Made by a program: the position numbers and the translations under genes. Below are positions 42,607 through 50,867 of a DNA stretch of 64,000 nucleotides, in pieces; within the stretch, counting starts at the first letter, position 1; every line of letters starts with the position of its first letter. Origin of the DNA: Hydrogenophilales bacterium. GTDB taxonomy: Bacteria; Pseudomonadota; Gammaproteobacteria; Burkholderiales; Thiobacillaceae. Under the pieces are notes generated by a model. It had not been told where the DNA came from and did no database searches. It worked only from the letters and a program-made list of their open reading frames with translations. Location: positions 231,191-295,190 of the forward strand of contig JADJCP010000006.1 of the NCBI GenBank assembly GCA_016703155.1, read 5' to 3'.

Positions 42607-43311
42607 ATGAAGACCAACGTTCTTATCGCATCGCTCTTCGCCGTATCCAGCCTCGCCGCCCAGGCCGCCGACACCCCCGAGGCTGCCGCCGACAAGATGC
42701 TCGACCCGACCCGCAACGCCTCCGCCTTCAAGGACCCGAAGGCCTTCGCGGAGTGGACCGCCAACCTGATGAACCCGACCACCTCCATGGCCCTGGCGCA
42801 AAAGGGCATCGACCCCAACACCTACATCCGCATGCTGGCGGCGAGCATGAACCCGGCGACGATGCAGAACTACATGCAGCTCACCGACCCGAACGTCGCC
42901 ATGAAATGGCTGGCGGCGGGCATGAATCCCAACTTCTATACCGGCCTCATGGCGCCGGGCCTGAATCCCGCCACCTACATGAACTGGCTGAGCGCGCCGG
43001 TGAGCCCGCAGGCGCTAAACCTCATGGCGGCGCCGCTGAATCCTGCCGTATACGGCAATTGGCTGACCGCGCCCATGAATCCCGGCGCGGTCAACGCCAT
43101 GATGGCGCCCATGAATCCGAATCTCTACATGAACTGGATGGGGGCAGGCATGAACCCGGCCACCTATGGCAGCTGGGGGCAGATGCTTGCCGCGCCAGCC
43201 CAGGCGGTCGCGCCCATGGCACCGATGCAGCCCGCCGTGGCCAACCCCTTCGATCCGAACGTCCTGCTCAAGTTCATGACAGCCCCCGTGCCGCAGGCCG
43301 CCGGGAAATAA
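42607..43311 (+). CDS. Exported protein with MNP-type tandem repeats
   Basis: A 234-residue protein with a signal peptide (VLIASLFAVSSLAAQAAD) and, from about residue 55 to 195, some eight to ten degenerate repeats of about 18 residues built on (M/L)NP followed by a Tyr/Asn-Trp-Met/Leu unit (for example MNPNLYMNWMGAG, LNPAVYGNWLTAP). Methionine, proline, asparagine and alanine are strongly enriched. No family is recognised. The repeats suggest a self-associating or surface scaffold, perhaps linked to sulfur storage as neighbours suggest, but this is speculation. AAGGAG precedes the ATG. Confidence 0.75.
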   Translation: MKTNVLIASLFAVSSLAAQAADTPEAAADKMLDPTRNASAFKDPKAFAEWTANLMNPTTSMALAQKGIDPNTYIRMLAASMNPATMQNYMQLTDPNVAMKWLAAGMNPNFYTGLMAPGLNPATYMNWLSAPVSPQALNLMAAPLNPAVYGNWLTAPMNPGAVNAMMAPMNPNLYMNWMGAGMNPATYGSWGQMLAAPAQAVAPMAPMQPAVANPFDPNVLLKFMTAPVPQAAGK

Positions 43312-43332
43312 GCCAATCTCGACGCGTCCTCC

Positions 43333-43440
43333 ATGAAGAGGCATGCCTTGCCGCTCGTCGCGCCGATGTTCGCGGCCGCCGGCAACGCGCATGCCGCCGA
43401 CGCCAAGAGAAAATTGGAGCGCGAATGCGCGCGGGGCTGA
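43333..43440 (+). CDS. Possible very small exported peptide
   Basis: A 35-residue frame between the repeat protein and napA with a signal-like start (MKRHALPLVAPMFAAAGNAHAAD) and a short charged end with one cysteine. The same frame continues after the stop with plausible protein-like residues (IVADASAQCVQPYEEMKDD), so it may be the front of a truncated two-cysteine protein. No ribosome binding site is obvious. Confidence 0.25.
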   Translation: MKRHALPLVAPMFAAAGNAHAADAKRKLERECARG

Positions 43441-43501
43441 TTGAGAAACATCGTGGCCGACGCCTCCGCCCAATGCGTACAACCTTACGAGGAGATGAAA
43501 G

Positions 43502-46261
43502 ATGACTGTATCGCGACGCGATTTTCTGAAATCCACGGTGGCCGCCGGCACGGCGGCCACCGTCGGGCTACCCCTCTCGAAACAGGCCGAGGCGGCCGTC
43601 AAGGCGGGAGAGAAGGACTGGCAGTGGGATAAGGGTGTGTGCCGCTTCTGCGGCGTCGGTTGTGGCATCCTGATCGCCACCAAGGATGGTCGCGTGGTCG
43701 CCACCAAGGGCGACCCCAAGGCCCCGGTGAACCGCGGCCTCAACTGCGTGAAAGGCTATTTCAACGGCAAGATCATGTACGGCCAGGACCGGCTGACCCA
43801 ACCCCTGATGCGTATGATGGACGGCAAGTTCGATAAGGCCGGCAAGTTCGCCCCGGTGTCCTGGGATCAGGCCTTCGATGAAATGGAACGTCAGTTCCGC
43901 AAGACCCATGCCGAACTGGGCCCCGCCGGGGTTTCCATGATCGGCTCCGGCCAGCAGACGGTGATGGAAGGCTATGTCTCCAGCAAACTCTGGAAAGCCG
44001 GATTCCGTTCCAACAACCTGGACAACAACGCCCGCAACTGCATGGCCTCCGCCGTGGCCGCCTTTATGCAGACCTTCGGCATCGACGAGCCCGCCGGCAC
44101 CTACGACGACGTCGAGCACACCGACACCATGGTGCTGTGGGGCGCCAACATGGGTGAATGCCACCCCATCATGTGGTCGCGCATCACCGACCGGCGGCTT
44201 ACCCACAAGGCCTGCCGCATCGTCAACCTGACCACCTATCACAACGCCTCGTCCGACCTGGCCGATCTGGAAATCATCATGTCGCCCAACGGCGATCTGG
44301 CGATCCAGAACTGGCTGGCGCGCGAGATCATCGCCCGCAACGCGGTGAACTGGGACTTCGTCAACAAGCACTGCATCTTCAGCACCGGGCACAACGACAT
44401 CGGCTATGGCTTCCGCACGGCCAACGCCGAGAAATTCGCCTATGCCGCCGAGAAAGATGTGGTGGGCAATCAGAAGAGTCATGTGCTCGACGCGCAGGAA
44501 GCCGTAGCGCAACGCCGCAAGGCGGGCGACGTGGTGGAGCAGAAGCATGCCGCCGCCGCCGCCGCCCACTGGAAGATCAGCTTCGAAGACTTCAAGGCCG
44601 CGCTGGAGCCTTACACCCTGGACTTCGTCGCCGAAGTGGCCAAGGGCGATGCCGAGGAAAGCCTGGACGCCTTCAAGGCCAAGCTCATGCAGCTTGCCGA
44701 TCTCTTCATCGATCCCAAGCGCAAGACCATTTCGTTCTGGACGATGGGCTTCAACCAGCACCAGCGCGGCACCTGGGTCAACGAGCAGTGCTACATGAAC
44801 CACCTGCTTCTGGGCAAACACGCCCAGCCCGGCAGTGGCGCGTTCTCGCTCACCGGCCAGCCCTCCGCCTGCGGCACCGCGCGTGAGGTGGGCGTGTTCT
44901 CGCACCGCCTGCCTGCCGACATGCTGGTGGCCAACAAGAAACACCGCGACCACACCGAGCATCTGTGGCATATCCCCGCCCAAACCCTGAACCCCAAGGA
45001 CGGCGCGCACATCACCGACATCATGCGCGGCCTGGAAGATGGCGCCATCAAGTGGTGCTGGATTCTGGTCAACAACCCCTTCCAGCATCATCCCAACGCC
45101 AACCACGCCATCGAGGCGGCACGCAAGGGCGACAACTTCATCGTCGTTTCCGATGCGTACCCCAGCATCTCCGCCAAGGTGGCCGACTTGATCCTCCCGG
45201 CGGCGATGATCTTCGAGAAGTGGGGCGCCTACGGCAACGCCGAACGCCGCACCCAGCACTGGCGCCAGCAGGTGCTGCCGCCTGGCCAAGCCCGTGCCGA
45301 CATCTGGCAGATGATGGCCTTCGCCAAGCGCTTCAAGATCAAGGACGTGTGGGGCGAGCAGCGCCTGCCCGGCCTGAAAGTGGAAGGCTTCCCCGAAGGC
45401 AAGCTGCCCAGCGTGCTGGACGATGCCGCCAAACACGGCATGGGGCCGGAAACCACCCTGTATGAAGCGCTCTTCGCCACCCACGGCAACCGCAAACACG
45501 CCTGGCCCGACCCCGTGGCCAAGGGCCATGGCAACCATGTGGCTGATCTGCTCGGCGACGGCTGGTTCCCCGAAAAAGCTATCTTCGAGGAATACCGCGC
45601 CTTCGGCGCGGGCCACGGCCACGACCTGGCCCCGTTCGACGTCTATCACCATGAAGATGTACGCGGCCTGCGCTGGCCCGTGGTGGAGAAAGACGGCAAA
45701 TGGGTGGAAACGCTCTGGCGCTTCAACGAGCAATACGACCCCTACGCCAAGAAAGGCAGCGGCTTCGACTTCTACGGCGACTTCGCCAAGGCCATCCCGA
45801 CCGGCAACCTCGACGGTGTGACCGACCCGAAACCCACGCCGCTGCCCGGCAGGGCGAAGATTTTCTTCCGCCCCTACGCCGCCCCGGTGGAAAAACCGGA
45901 TGCGATCTACGACCTGTGGCTGTGTACCGGCCGGGTGATCGAACACTGGCACACCGGCACCATGACCCGGCGCGTGCCCGAGCTGCATCGCGCCGTGCCG
46001 GCCGCGGTGTTGTGGCTGCACCCGGAAGACGCCAAGAAGCGCGACCTCAAGCGCAACGACGTGGTCTGGGTGGAATCGCGGCGCGGCAAGGTGCGGGTAC
46101 GGGTGGAAACTGGCGGACGCAACCGCATGCCCAAGGGCTATGCCTTCGTCCCCTTCTTCGACGAAGGCGTGCTCATCAACCGGGTTACGCTGGATGCCAA
46201 CTGCCCCATCTCGCGTGAAAACGACTTCAAGAAGTGCGCGGTCAAGGTCTATCGGGCCTGA
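43502..46261 (+). CDS. napA: Periplasmic nitrate reductase catalytic subunit
   Basis: A 919-residue NapA. The twin-arginine leader is VSRRDFLKS; C47, C50, C54 and C82 bind [4Fe-4S]; C180 in NARNCMASAVAAF is the molybdenum ligand. Diagnostic NapA stretches include MGFNQHQRGTWVN, SLTGQPSACGTAREVG and SHRLPADM. It reduces nitrate to nitrite in the periplasm with electrons from NapB. It is longer than the roughly 830 aa of the E. coli type and so resembles the longer epsilonproteobacterial form. No napD, napC or napGH lies next to it; the napF/G/H-like genes at 27-32 kb may serve it. Confidence 0.94.
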   Translation: MTVSRRDFLKSTVAAGTAATVGLPLSKQAEAAVKAGEKDWQWDKGVCRFCGVGCGILIATKDGRVVATKGDPKAPVNRGLNCVKGYFNGKIMYGQDRLTQPLMRMMDGKFDKAGKFAPVSWDQAFDEMERQFRKTHAELGPAGVSMIGSGQQTVMEGYVSSKLWKAGFRSNNLDNNARNCMASAVAAFMQTFGIDEPAGTYDDVEHTDTMVLWGANMGECHPIMWSRITDRRLTHKACRIVNLTTYHNASSDLADLEIIMSPNGDLAIQNWLAREIIARNAVNWDFVNKHCIFSTGHNDIGYGFRTANAEKFAYAAEKDVVGNQKSHVLDAQEAVAQRRKAGDVVEQKHAAAAAAHWKISFEDFKAALEPYTLDFVAEVAKGDAEESLDAFKAKLMQLADLFIDPKRKTISFWTMGFNQHQRGTWVNEQCYMNHLLLGKHAQPGSGAFSLTGQPSACGTAREVGVFSHRLPADMLVANKKHRDHTEHLWHIPAQTLNPKDGAHITDIMRGLEDGAIKWCWILVNNPFQHHPNANHAIEAARKGDNFIVVSDAYPSISAKVADLILPAAMIFEKWGAYGNAERRTQHWRQQVLPPGQARADIWQMMAFAKRFKIKDVWGEQRLPGLKVEGFPEGKLPSVLDDAAKHGMGPETTLYEALFATHGNRKHAWPDPVAKGHGNHVADLLGDGWFPEKAIFEEYRAFGAGHGHDLAPFDVYHHEDVRGLRWPVVEKDGKWVETLWRFNEQYDPYAKKGSGFDFYGDFAKAIPTGNLDGVTDPKPTPLPGRAKIFFRPYAAPVEKPDAIYDLWLCTGRVIEHWHTGTMTRRVPELHRAVPAAVLWLHPEDAKKRDLKRNDVVWVESRRGKVRVRVETGGRNRMPKGYAFVPFFDEGVLINRVTLDANCPISRENDFKKCAVKVYRA

Positions 46262-46278
46262 AGCGAAAAGGAGATGCC

Positions 46279-46725
46279 ATGAAAATCAAAATCGCTTTAA
46301 TCGCTGTACTCGCCTTGGCCGCCGGCTGGCTTCAGGCCGACAGTCTGCCGGATGAAAGCCTGGGTCTGTCGAAAACCAGCGTGTATGAAGATCCGGTGCC
46401 GCCGGAGTTTGCCTACTCCGACCTGCCACCCAAGAAATCCGGCGTGCTGCCGCGTTTCTGGGAGGAAGCCCCGCCGCAGATTCCGCACAAGGTGGACAAG
46501 CTCATCCCCATCACCGTCAAGCTCAACAAGTGTTTGGAATGTCACGACACCCCCGATGACATTGGCGACAAGGTCAAGGGCGAACCCACGCCCATGCCCG
46601 AATCGCACTACGTCAAAGAGGGCAAGGACATGACCATGTCCAGCCGTCGCCATTTCTGCACCTTGTGCCATGTACCTCAGGCGGGTGTGACCAATTTAGT
46701 AGGCAATACCTTCAAGGGCGACTGA
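46279..46725 (+). CDS. napB: Periplasmic nitrate reductase dihaem subunit
   Basis: A 148-residue NapB with a signal peptide, the typical PHKVDKLIPITVKLNKCLECH entry (first haem at C85-C88-H89) and CTLCH (C127-C130-H131). It passes electrons to NapA. AAAAGGAG precedes the ATG at 46279, 17 bases after napA. Confidence 0.95.
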   Translation: MKIKIALIAVLALAAGWLQADSLPDESLGLSKTSVYEDPVPPEFAYSDLPPKKSGVLPRFWEEAPPQIPHKVDKLIPITVKLNKCLECHDTPDDIGDKVKGEPTPMPESHYVKEGKDMTMSSRRHFCTLCHVPQAGVTNLVGNTFKGD

Positions 46726-46740
46726 GAGAGTCACTCCATC

Positions 46741-46770
46741 GGCGCGGCAGTCTGAGGATATTGCCGCGCC
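46741..46770 (+). terminator. Hairpin after napB
   Basis: GGCGCGGCA and TGCCGCGCC form a 9-bp perfect stem with a 12-base loop, 15 bases behind the napB stop. A T tract is absent, so it may be a processing or stabilising structure as much as a terminator. Confidence 0.5.
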
Positions 46771-46881
46771 GCCCCGAAACCGCCTTCTTCCGTTCGTTAG
46801 CGCATCAGTAGCACTCGCCAGTCGATGGATGTCGCGAACGTGCAACACGGCTTAATAGCTGAGTAAACTAAGTGGTAATAT

Positions 46882-46895
46882 TTGACCAAGGTCAA
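46882..46895. promoter_or_regulatory. FNR/Dnr/NnrR-type box
   Basis: TTGACCAAGGTCAA is a perfect 14-bp palindrome of the Crp/FNR class (TTGAY-N4-RTCAA), 63 bases before the start of the small exported protein gene at 46959. It suggests control by oxygen or nitric oxide. Confidence 0.55.
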
Positions 46896-46958
46896 GATCA
46901 AGGGATTTTTGGCGAGTATATTAGCCCTTACTGATATTTCATTTAAAAGGAGTTAATC

Positions 46959-47258
46959 ATGAATGCCGCCCAAACCCTGATCGCCATCGGTCTGTTCACC
47001 ACCACATCCGCCTTCGCCGGCGATTGCCAGCACCAGGCCATCAACCTGAGCGCCGAGGATGTATCCATCATCGCCTCTGTCCGACCGAGTGCCTACACCG
47101 TGCCGGAAATCCAGCTTGCCAAGCAGGAATCGACACACACGCTCTATGGCGTAGCCGACCAATATGGTCGCTTGGGCGCTGGCGATTTGTCGCAAATCGA
47201 ATCGGTCCAGCCCGAGGGTAAGAAAACCATCCTCTGCCAGCACGTGACCCGCGACTGA
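46959..47258 (+). CDS. Small exported protein of unknown function
   Basis: A 99-residue protein with a signal peptide (MNAAQTLIAIGLFTTTSAFAG) and two cysteines (GDCQHQ near the mature N terminus, ILCQHVTRD at the C terminus) that may pair. AAAAGGAG precedes the ATG. I recognise no family. The FNR-type box upstream and napAB on the same strand suggest expression under low oxygen or nitrate respiration. Confidence 0.75.
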   Translation: MNAAQTLIAIGLFTTTSAFAGDCQHQAINLSAEDVSIIASVRPSAYTVPEIQLAKQESTHTLYGVADQYGRLGAGDLSQIESVQPEGKKTILCQHVTRD

Positions 47259-47286
47259 CTCATCCATGCTCGTCATGGATCGATTT

Positions 47287-47314
47287 CCCAGTATCGCCTT
47301 GCGGCGATGCTGGG
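47287..47314 (+). terminator. Strong hairpin, likely terminator
   Basis: CCCAGTATCGCC and GGCGATGCTGGG pair over 12 positions (one G-T) around a TTGC loop, 28 bases after the small exported protein gene. A weak T-containing tail (AGTCTTG) follows. Confidence 0.6.
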
Positions 47315-47537
47315 AGTCTTGCCGCCAGGATAAGTACGGATGAGGTCGAAATCGGTCCGAAGAGATGAATAGAGACCGCGGTTCTCCACATGGAGTGGGC
47401 GACAGCGGTGATCCAGGCTGGCGCCCAGCCTAGCATGGCGAGGCGAATATCAAAGTCGATGCGGAAATTAGGAATGGTGTCGGGCTCATATCCCAGGGCC
47501 AACGTGATCAAATGGTGCCAATAGGGTCCATTAAACA
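47315..47537. other. Spacer before the first Fic repeat unit
   Basis: No supported gene. A minus-strand frame (47260-47538) gives 92 residues with tryptophan- and isoleucine-rich stretches but no recognisable domain, and it runs through the hairpin. Confidence 0.4.
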
Positions 47538-47607
47538 CCCAGTCAATCTGGCCATGCCGAAATGGACGCCCATCAAGAATGGATGTAAATGGGTGTAGTA
47601 TTGGTGC

Positions 47608-48657
47608 ATGCTGCGAACCGACACCCTACAAATCACCCCTGAGATCCTCAGCCTAATCGCCCGGATTGACGAATTCAAAGGCGCCTGGCGCGCCCTGGGT
47701 ACGCTTGCGCCGGATCGCCTGTCCGCACTGCGCCGCGTGGCCACCATCGAGAGTATTGGTTCTTCCACCCGGATCGAGGGCAGTAAACTCTCCGACCGAG
47801 AGGTTGAGAAGCTACTGTCGAGCCTGGAGATCAAGTCCTTCTCTACCCGCGACGAGCAAGAGGTGGCTGGCTACGCTGAGCTCATGAATCTGGTGTTTTC
47901 CTCATGGCAGGACATCCCATTCACCGAAAACCACATCAAGCAGATGCATCAGGTCCTGCTGCGTTACAGCGAGAAGGATGCTTGGCATCACGGCCATTAC
48001 AAGACCAACGTCAACAGTGTCGCCGCCTTTGACGAAACCGGAGCACAGATCGGTATCGTGTTCCAGACGGCGACACCCTTCGACACACCGCGTCTGATGA
48101 CGGAACTCGTGGCGTGGGTGGACCAAGAGCAAGCGACGGGGCGAATGCATCCGCTCCTGAACATCGCCATTTTCGTGGTGGTGTTTCTGGAAATTCACCC
48201 TTTTCAGGATGGCAACGGGCGACTGAGCCGCGTCCTGACCACGCTCCTGCTTTTACAGTCCGGCTATGCCTATGTGCCGTACAGCTCATTGGAAAGTGTG
48301 GTCGAACAAAGCAAGGAAGCTTACTACCTGGCCTTGCGGCAAACTCAGGGTACGATCCGCACGGAATTGCCGAACTGGCAGCCATGGCTGGTGTTCTTTC
48401 TGCGCTCACTTGCCGAGCAAGTCCGGCGGCTGGAGAAGAAGGTTGAGCGCGAAAAAATCGTGCTCGCCGCCATGCCCGAATTGTCGCTCCGGATCGTCGA
48501 ATTCGTCCGAGAGCACGGGCGTGTCAGCATCGGTGACGTCATCAAGCTGACCGGTTCCAGTCGTAACACACTCAAGCAGCACTTCCGCGCTCTGGTCGAA
48601 CGTGGAATTCTGAACAAGCATGGAAGCGGTCGCGGCGTCTGGTACGATCTGCGCTGA
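47608..48657 (+). CDS. Fic-domain protein (probable AMP transferase), intact copy
   Basis: A 349-residue Fic protein. The active-site motif is HPFQDGNGRLSR (H197-R208), the catalytic His plus the phosphate-binding loop. The inhibitory motif SSTRIEG (S53-E57) is in the N-terminal part, so it is a class II, self-inhibited Fic protein. The C terminus is a winged helix (SLRIVEFVREHGRVSIGDV, GSSRNTLKQHFRALVERG), as in many Fic-wHTH regulators. It probably adds AMP to a host-cell target protein or controls its own expression. It differs from copy B at about 14 sites in the shared part. Confidence 0.93.
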   Translation: MLRTDTLQITPEILSLIARIDEFKGAWRALGTLAPDRLSALRRVATIESIGSSTRIEGSKLSDREVEKLLSSLEIKSFSTRDEQEVAGYAELMNLVFSSWQDIPFTENHIKQMHQVLLRYSEKDAWHHGHYKTNVNSVAAFDETGAQIGIVFQTATPFDTPRLMTELVAWVDQEQATGRMHPLLNIAIFVVVFLEIHPFQDGNGRLSRVLTTLLLLQSGYAYVPYSSLESVVEQSKEAYYLALRQTQGTIRTELPNWQPWLVFFLRSLAEQVRRLEKKVEREKIVLAAMPELSLRIVEFVREHGRVSIGDVIKLTGSSRNTLKQHFRALVERGILNKHGSGRGVWYDLR

Positions 48658-48777
48658 TGGCATTGCGCAAAAGTGTCTAAACACACCCTCGAAAAGCGCA
48701 TGGAATCTCGACGAAACCAGCGTATTTTGTTTAGACAGAATATCGATAACGTATTGAATATTAATGTTTATGAAAGT

Positions 48778-48824
48778 GCATGGGGTGCAGGGGGTCGGAA
48801 GTTCGAATCTTCTCGCCCCGACCA
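48778..48824 (+). repeat. tRNA-Pro(GGG) 3' half, putative attachment site A
   Basis: From GCATGGGGTGCAG to the terminal CGACCA the sequence matches the anticodon loop (ATGGGGT, anticodon GGG), variable region, T arm (GGAAG-TTCGAAT-CTTCT) and 3' acceptor strand plus CCA of a proline tRNA. The 5' half is missing. This is the usual core of a tyrosine-integrase attachment site. An identical copy is at 53034-53080. Confidence 0.85.
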
Positions 48825-48867
48825 ATAAATAATTAAATAAAATCAATGGCATACCAGGGCCACAAGA

Positions 48868-48922
48868 GATTTGTCTAAGCGCTTTTTTCACGAAAAAGTG
48901 TTTAGACAGCGTTAGACAAATC
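48868..48922. repeat. Inverted repeat with GTCTAA motifs
   Basis: GATTTGTCTAA and TTAGACAAATC are 11-bp inverted repeats 33 bases apart, and the interval holds GTGTTTAGAC. The motif GTCTAAAC/GTTTAGAC also appears before both tRNA fragments (48675-48683/48728-48736 and 52931-52939/52984-52992). Repeated short motifs beside an attachment core resemble integrase arm sites. Confidence 0.5.
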
Positions 48923-49024
48923 CATTCTTTTCGGTTTTTCGAATCTAAATCCTTCTTTTTTATCAATAAGATATGCGGCAGCGCTATTTCCAGCGTACCT
49001 GCATGCGGACTCTGAAAATCGTTT

Positions 49025-49216
49025 GTGACGCTCATTGAGCGCCTGACGGGCATCACATGGAAGTCGATACGAAGGTGGCTTAACGCGCCAGAGCGAGCAG
49101 AGCCGAAGTTCCGGCGCCGTGCGGGCGAGACCCAGTTCACGCCGTATGTCGAGCGGCTGAGCAAGATGCTGAAGACCGATGCGCGGCGCCCGAAACGTGA
49201 ACGGCATACGGACCTT
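49025..49216 (+). pseudogene. IS21-family istA N-terminal remnant
   Basis: About 64 codons (TGITWKSIRRWLNAPERAEPKF, TPYVERLSKMLKTDARRPKRER) match the N-terminal helix-turn-helix and linker of IstA. The frame continues only a few residues before repeat unit B begins, so the element has been cut off. It is a different sequence from the complete IS21 element 0.7 kb downstream. Confidence 0.65.
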
Positions 49217-50074
49217 GCCCAGTCAATCTGGCCATGCGTCGTAATGGACGCCTATCAAGAATGGATGTAAATGGGTGTAGTATTGGTTCATGCTGCGAAC
49301 TGACACCCTACAAATCACCCCGGAGATCCTCAGCCTCATCGCCCGGATTGACGAGTTCAAAGGCGCCTGGCGCGCCCTGGGTACGCTTGCGCCGGATCGC
49401 CTGTCCGCACTGCGCCGCGTGGCCACCATCGAGAGCATTGGTTCATCCACTCGAATCGAGGGTAGCAAACTCTCCGACCGAGAGGTGGAGCAGTTGCTGT
49501 CGAACCTGGAGATCAAGTCCTTCTCTACCCGCGACGAGCAAGAGGTGGCTGGCTACGCTGAGCTCATGAATCTGTTGTTTTCCTCATGGCGGGACATCCC
49601 GTTTACCGAAAACCACATCATGCAGATGCATCAGGTCCTGCTGCGTTACAGCGAGAAGGATGCTTGGCATCACGGCCATTACAAGACCAACTCCAACAGT
49701 GTCGCCGCCTTTGACGAAACCGGAGCGCAGATCGGTATCGTGTTCCAGGCGGCGACACCCTTCGACACACCGCGTCTGATGACGGAACTCGTAGCGTGGG
49801 TGAACCAAGAGCAACAGACGGGCCGATTGCATCCACTCCTGATTATCGCCATTTTCGTGGTGGTGTTTCTGGAAATTCACCCTTTTCAGGATGGCAACGG
49901 GCGACTGAGCCGCGTCCTGACCACGCTGTTCGCGCCGAAGTTGAATTGAGCCACCCTGCCGACCGAGAATTGAGCCGGGGATGTAAGCCAACCGGATGGA
50001 GGTTGGCTGTGGATAAGTGTACGGTTTTTCCGGTTTGTTGACCTCCTTGAAGCTGTTCTCTACGCGGGCGACGA

Positions 50075-50867
50075 TCAACTGCTGGTTTCAGGAAGATTCT
50101 TGCGGCCCTGTTCCCGAGCCTTGATGCGCTTCTTTGCCACCGCGCTGCTATCCCTGAAGCGAATGCTCTCATTGCCGGTCTCGACGATATGACAGTGGTG
50201 AGTCAGGCGATCCAGCAGCGCCATCGTCATCTTCGCGTCGCCGAACACACGTGACCACTCTCCGAAGTCCAGGTTGGTCGTGATGATCACGCTGGTGTGC
50301 TGATAGAGTCTCGACAGCAGATGGAACAGGAGTGCCCCGCCGGACTGACTGAACGGTAGATAGCCCAGCTCGTCGAGAATCACCAGATCCATGCGCAGCA
50401 GGCTCAGTGCGATTCGCCCCGCCTTGCCTTGCGCCTTCTCCTGCTCCAGGGCATTGACCAGATCGACCGTCGAATAGAATCGCACCCGTTTGCCATGGCG
50501 GGTAATCCCGGAGACGCCGATGGCGGTGGCCAGATGCGTCTTGCCGGTGCCCGGCCCACCCACCAGAACGGCGTTGTGCGAGGCCTCTGTAAAGGCGGTC
50601 TCGGCTAACTCCAGGACCAGTTTGTGATCCACCGGTGAGATGGCGAAGTCGAAGCCCGCCAGGGTCGCGATGCATCGGGAACTTCGCGGGATGCATCTGG
50701 TGGCTGACCGAGCGCATGGCACGGTCGGTGATCTCGGCCTGTAGCAGGTGTTCGATTAACCATCGGGCGCTGTCGAGCGCGGCACGATCCTGTTCAAACT
50801 GGTCGGTCCAGGCGCTCGCCATGCCATGCAGTCTCAATTGCTTGAGTTCGGTGCAAAGATCACGCAT
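50075..50867 (-). pseudogene. istB: IstB-like AAA+ helper ATPase, frameshifted
   Basis: Helper ATPase of IS21 transposition. The N terminus (ELKQLRLHGMASAWTDQFEQ) is in one frame from 50867 and the AAA+ core (GGPGTGKTHLATAIG Walker A, LVILDELGYLPFS Walker B, IITTNLDFGEW) is in another, ending at 50075. The break is near 50665 (...AKFPMHRD / LAGFDF). Start overlaps the end of istA. Confidence 0.87.

Larger units (their letters stand above)
47538..48824 (+). repeat. Repeat unit A: Fic gene plus tRNA-Pro 3' half (1287 bp)
   Basis: This stretch is repeated at 49218-53080 once the IS21 insertion is removed (1289 bp), with roughly 95% identity by eye. Both copies start CCCAGTCAATCTGGCCATG, contain the whole fic reading frame and end at the CCA of the tRNA-Pro fragment. 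A 393-bp spacer lies between. A repeat ending exactly at a tRNA 3' end is what tandem integration of an element at a tRNA attachment site produces. Confidence 0.85.

Noticed and set aside
43568..46021. Long minus-strand frame opposite napA
   Set aside because: Antisense shadow of a high-GC gene with strong third-position bias; no recognisable motif.
47260..47538. Minus-strand 92-residue frame before the first Fic unit
   Set aside because: Somewhat protein-like but without a known domain or ribosome binding site, and it crosses a strong hairpin; too weak to call.
48778..48824. Possible complete tRNA gene
   Set aside because: The D arm, 5' acceptor strand and part of the anticodon stem are absent; only the 3' half is present, so it is treated as an attachment-site repeat.
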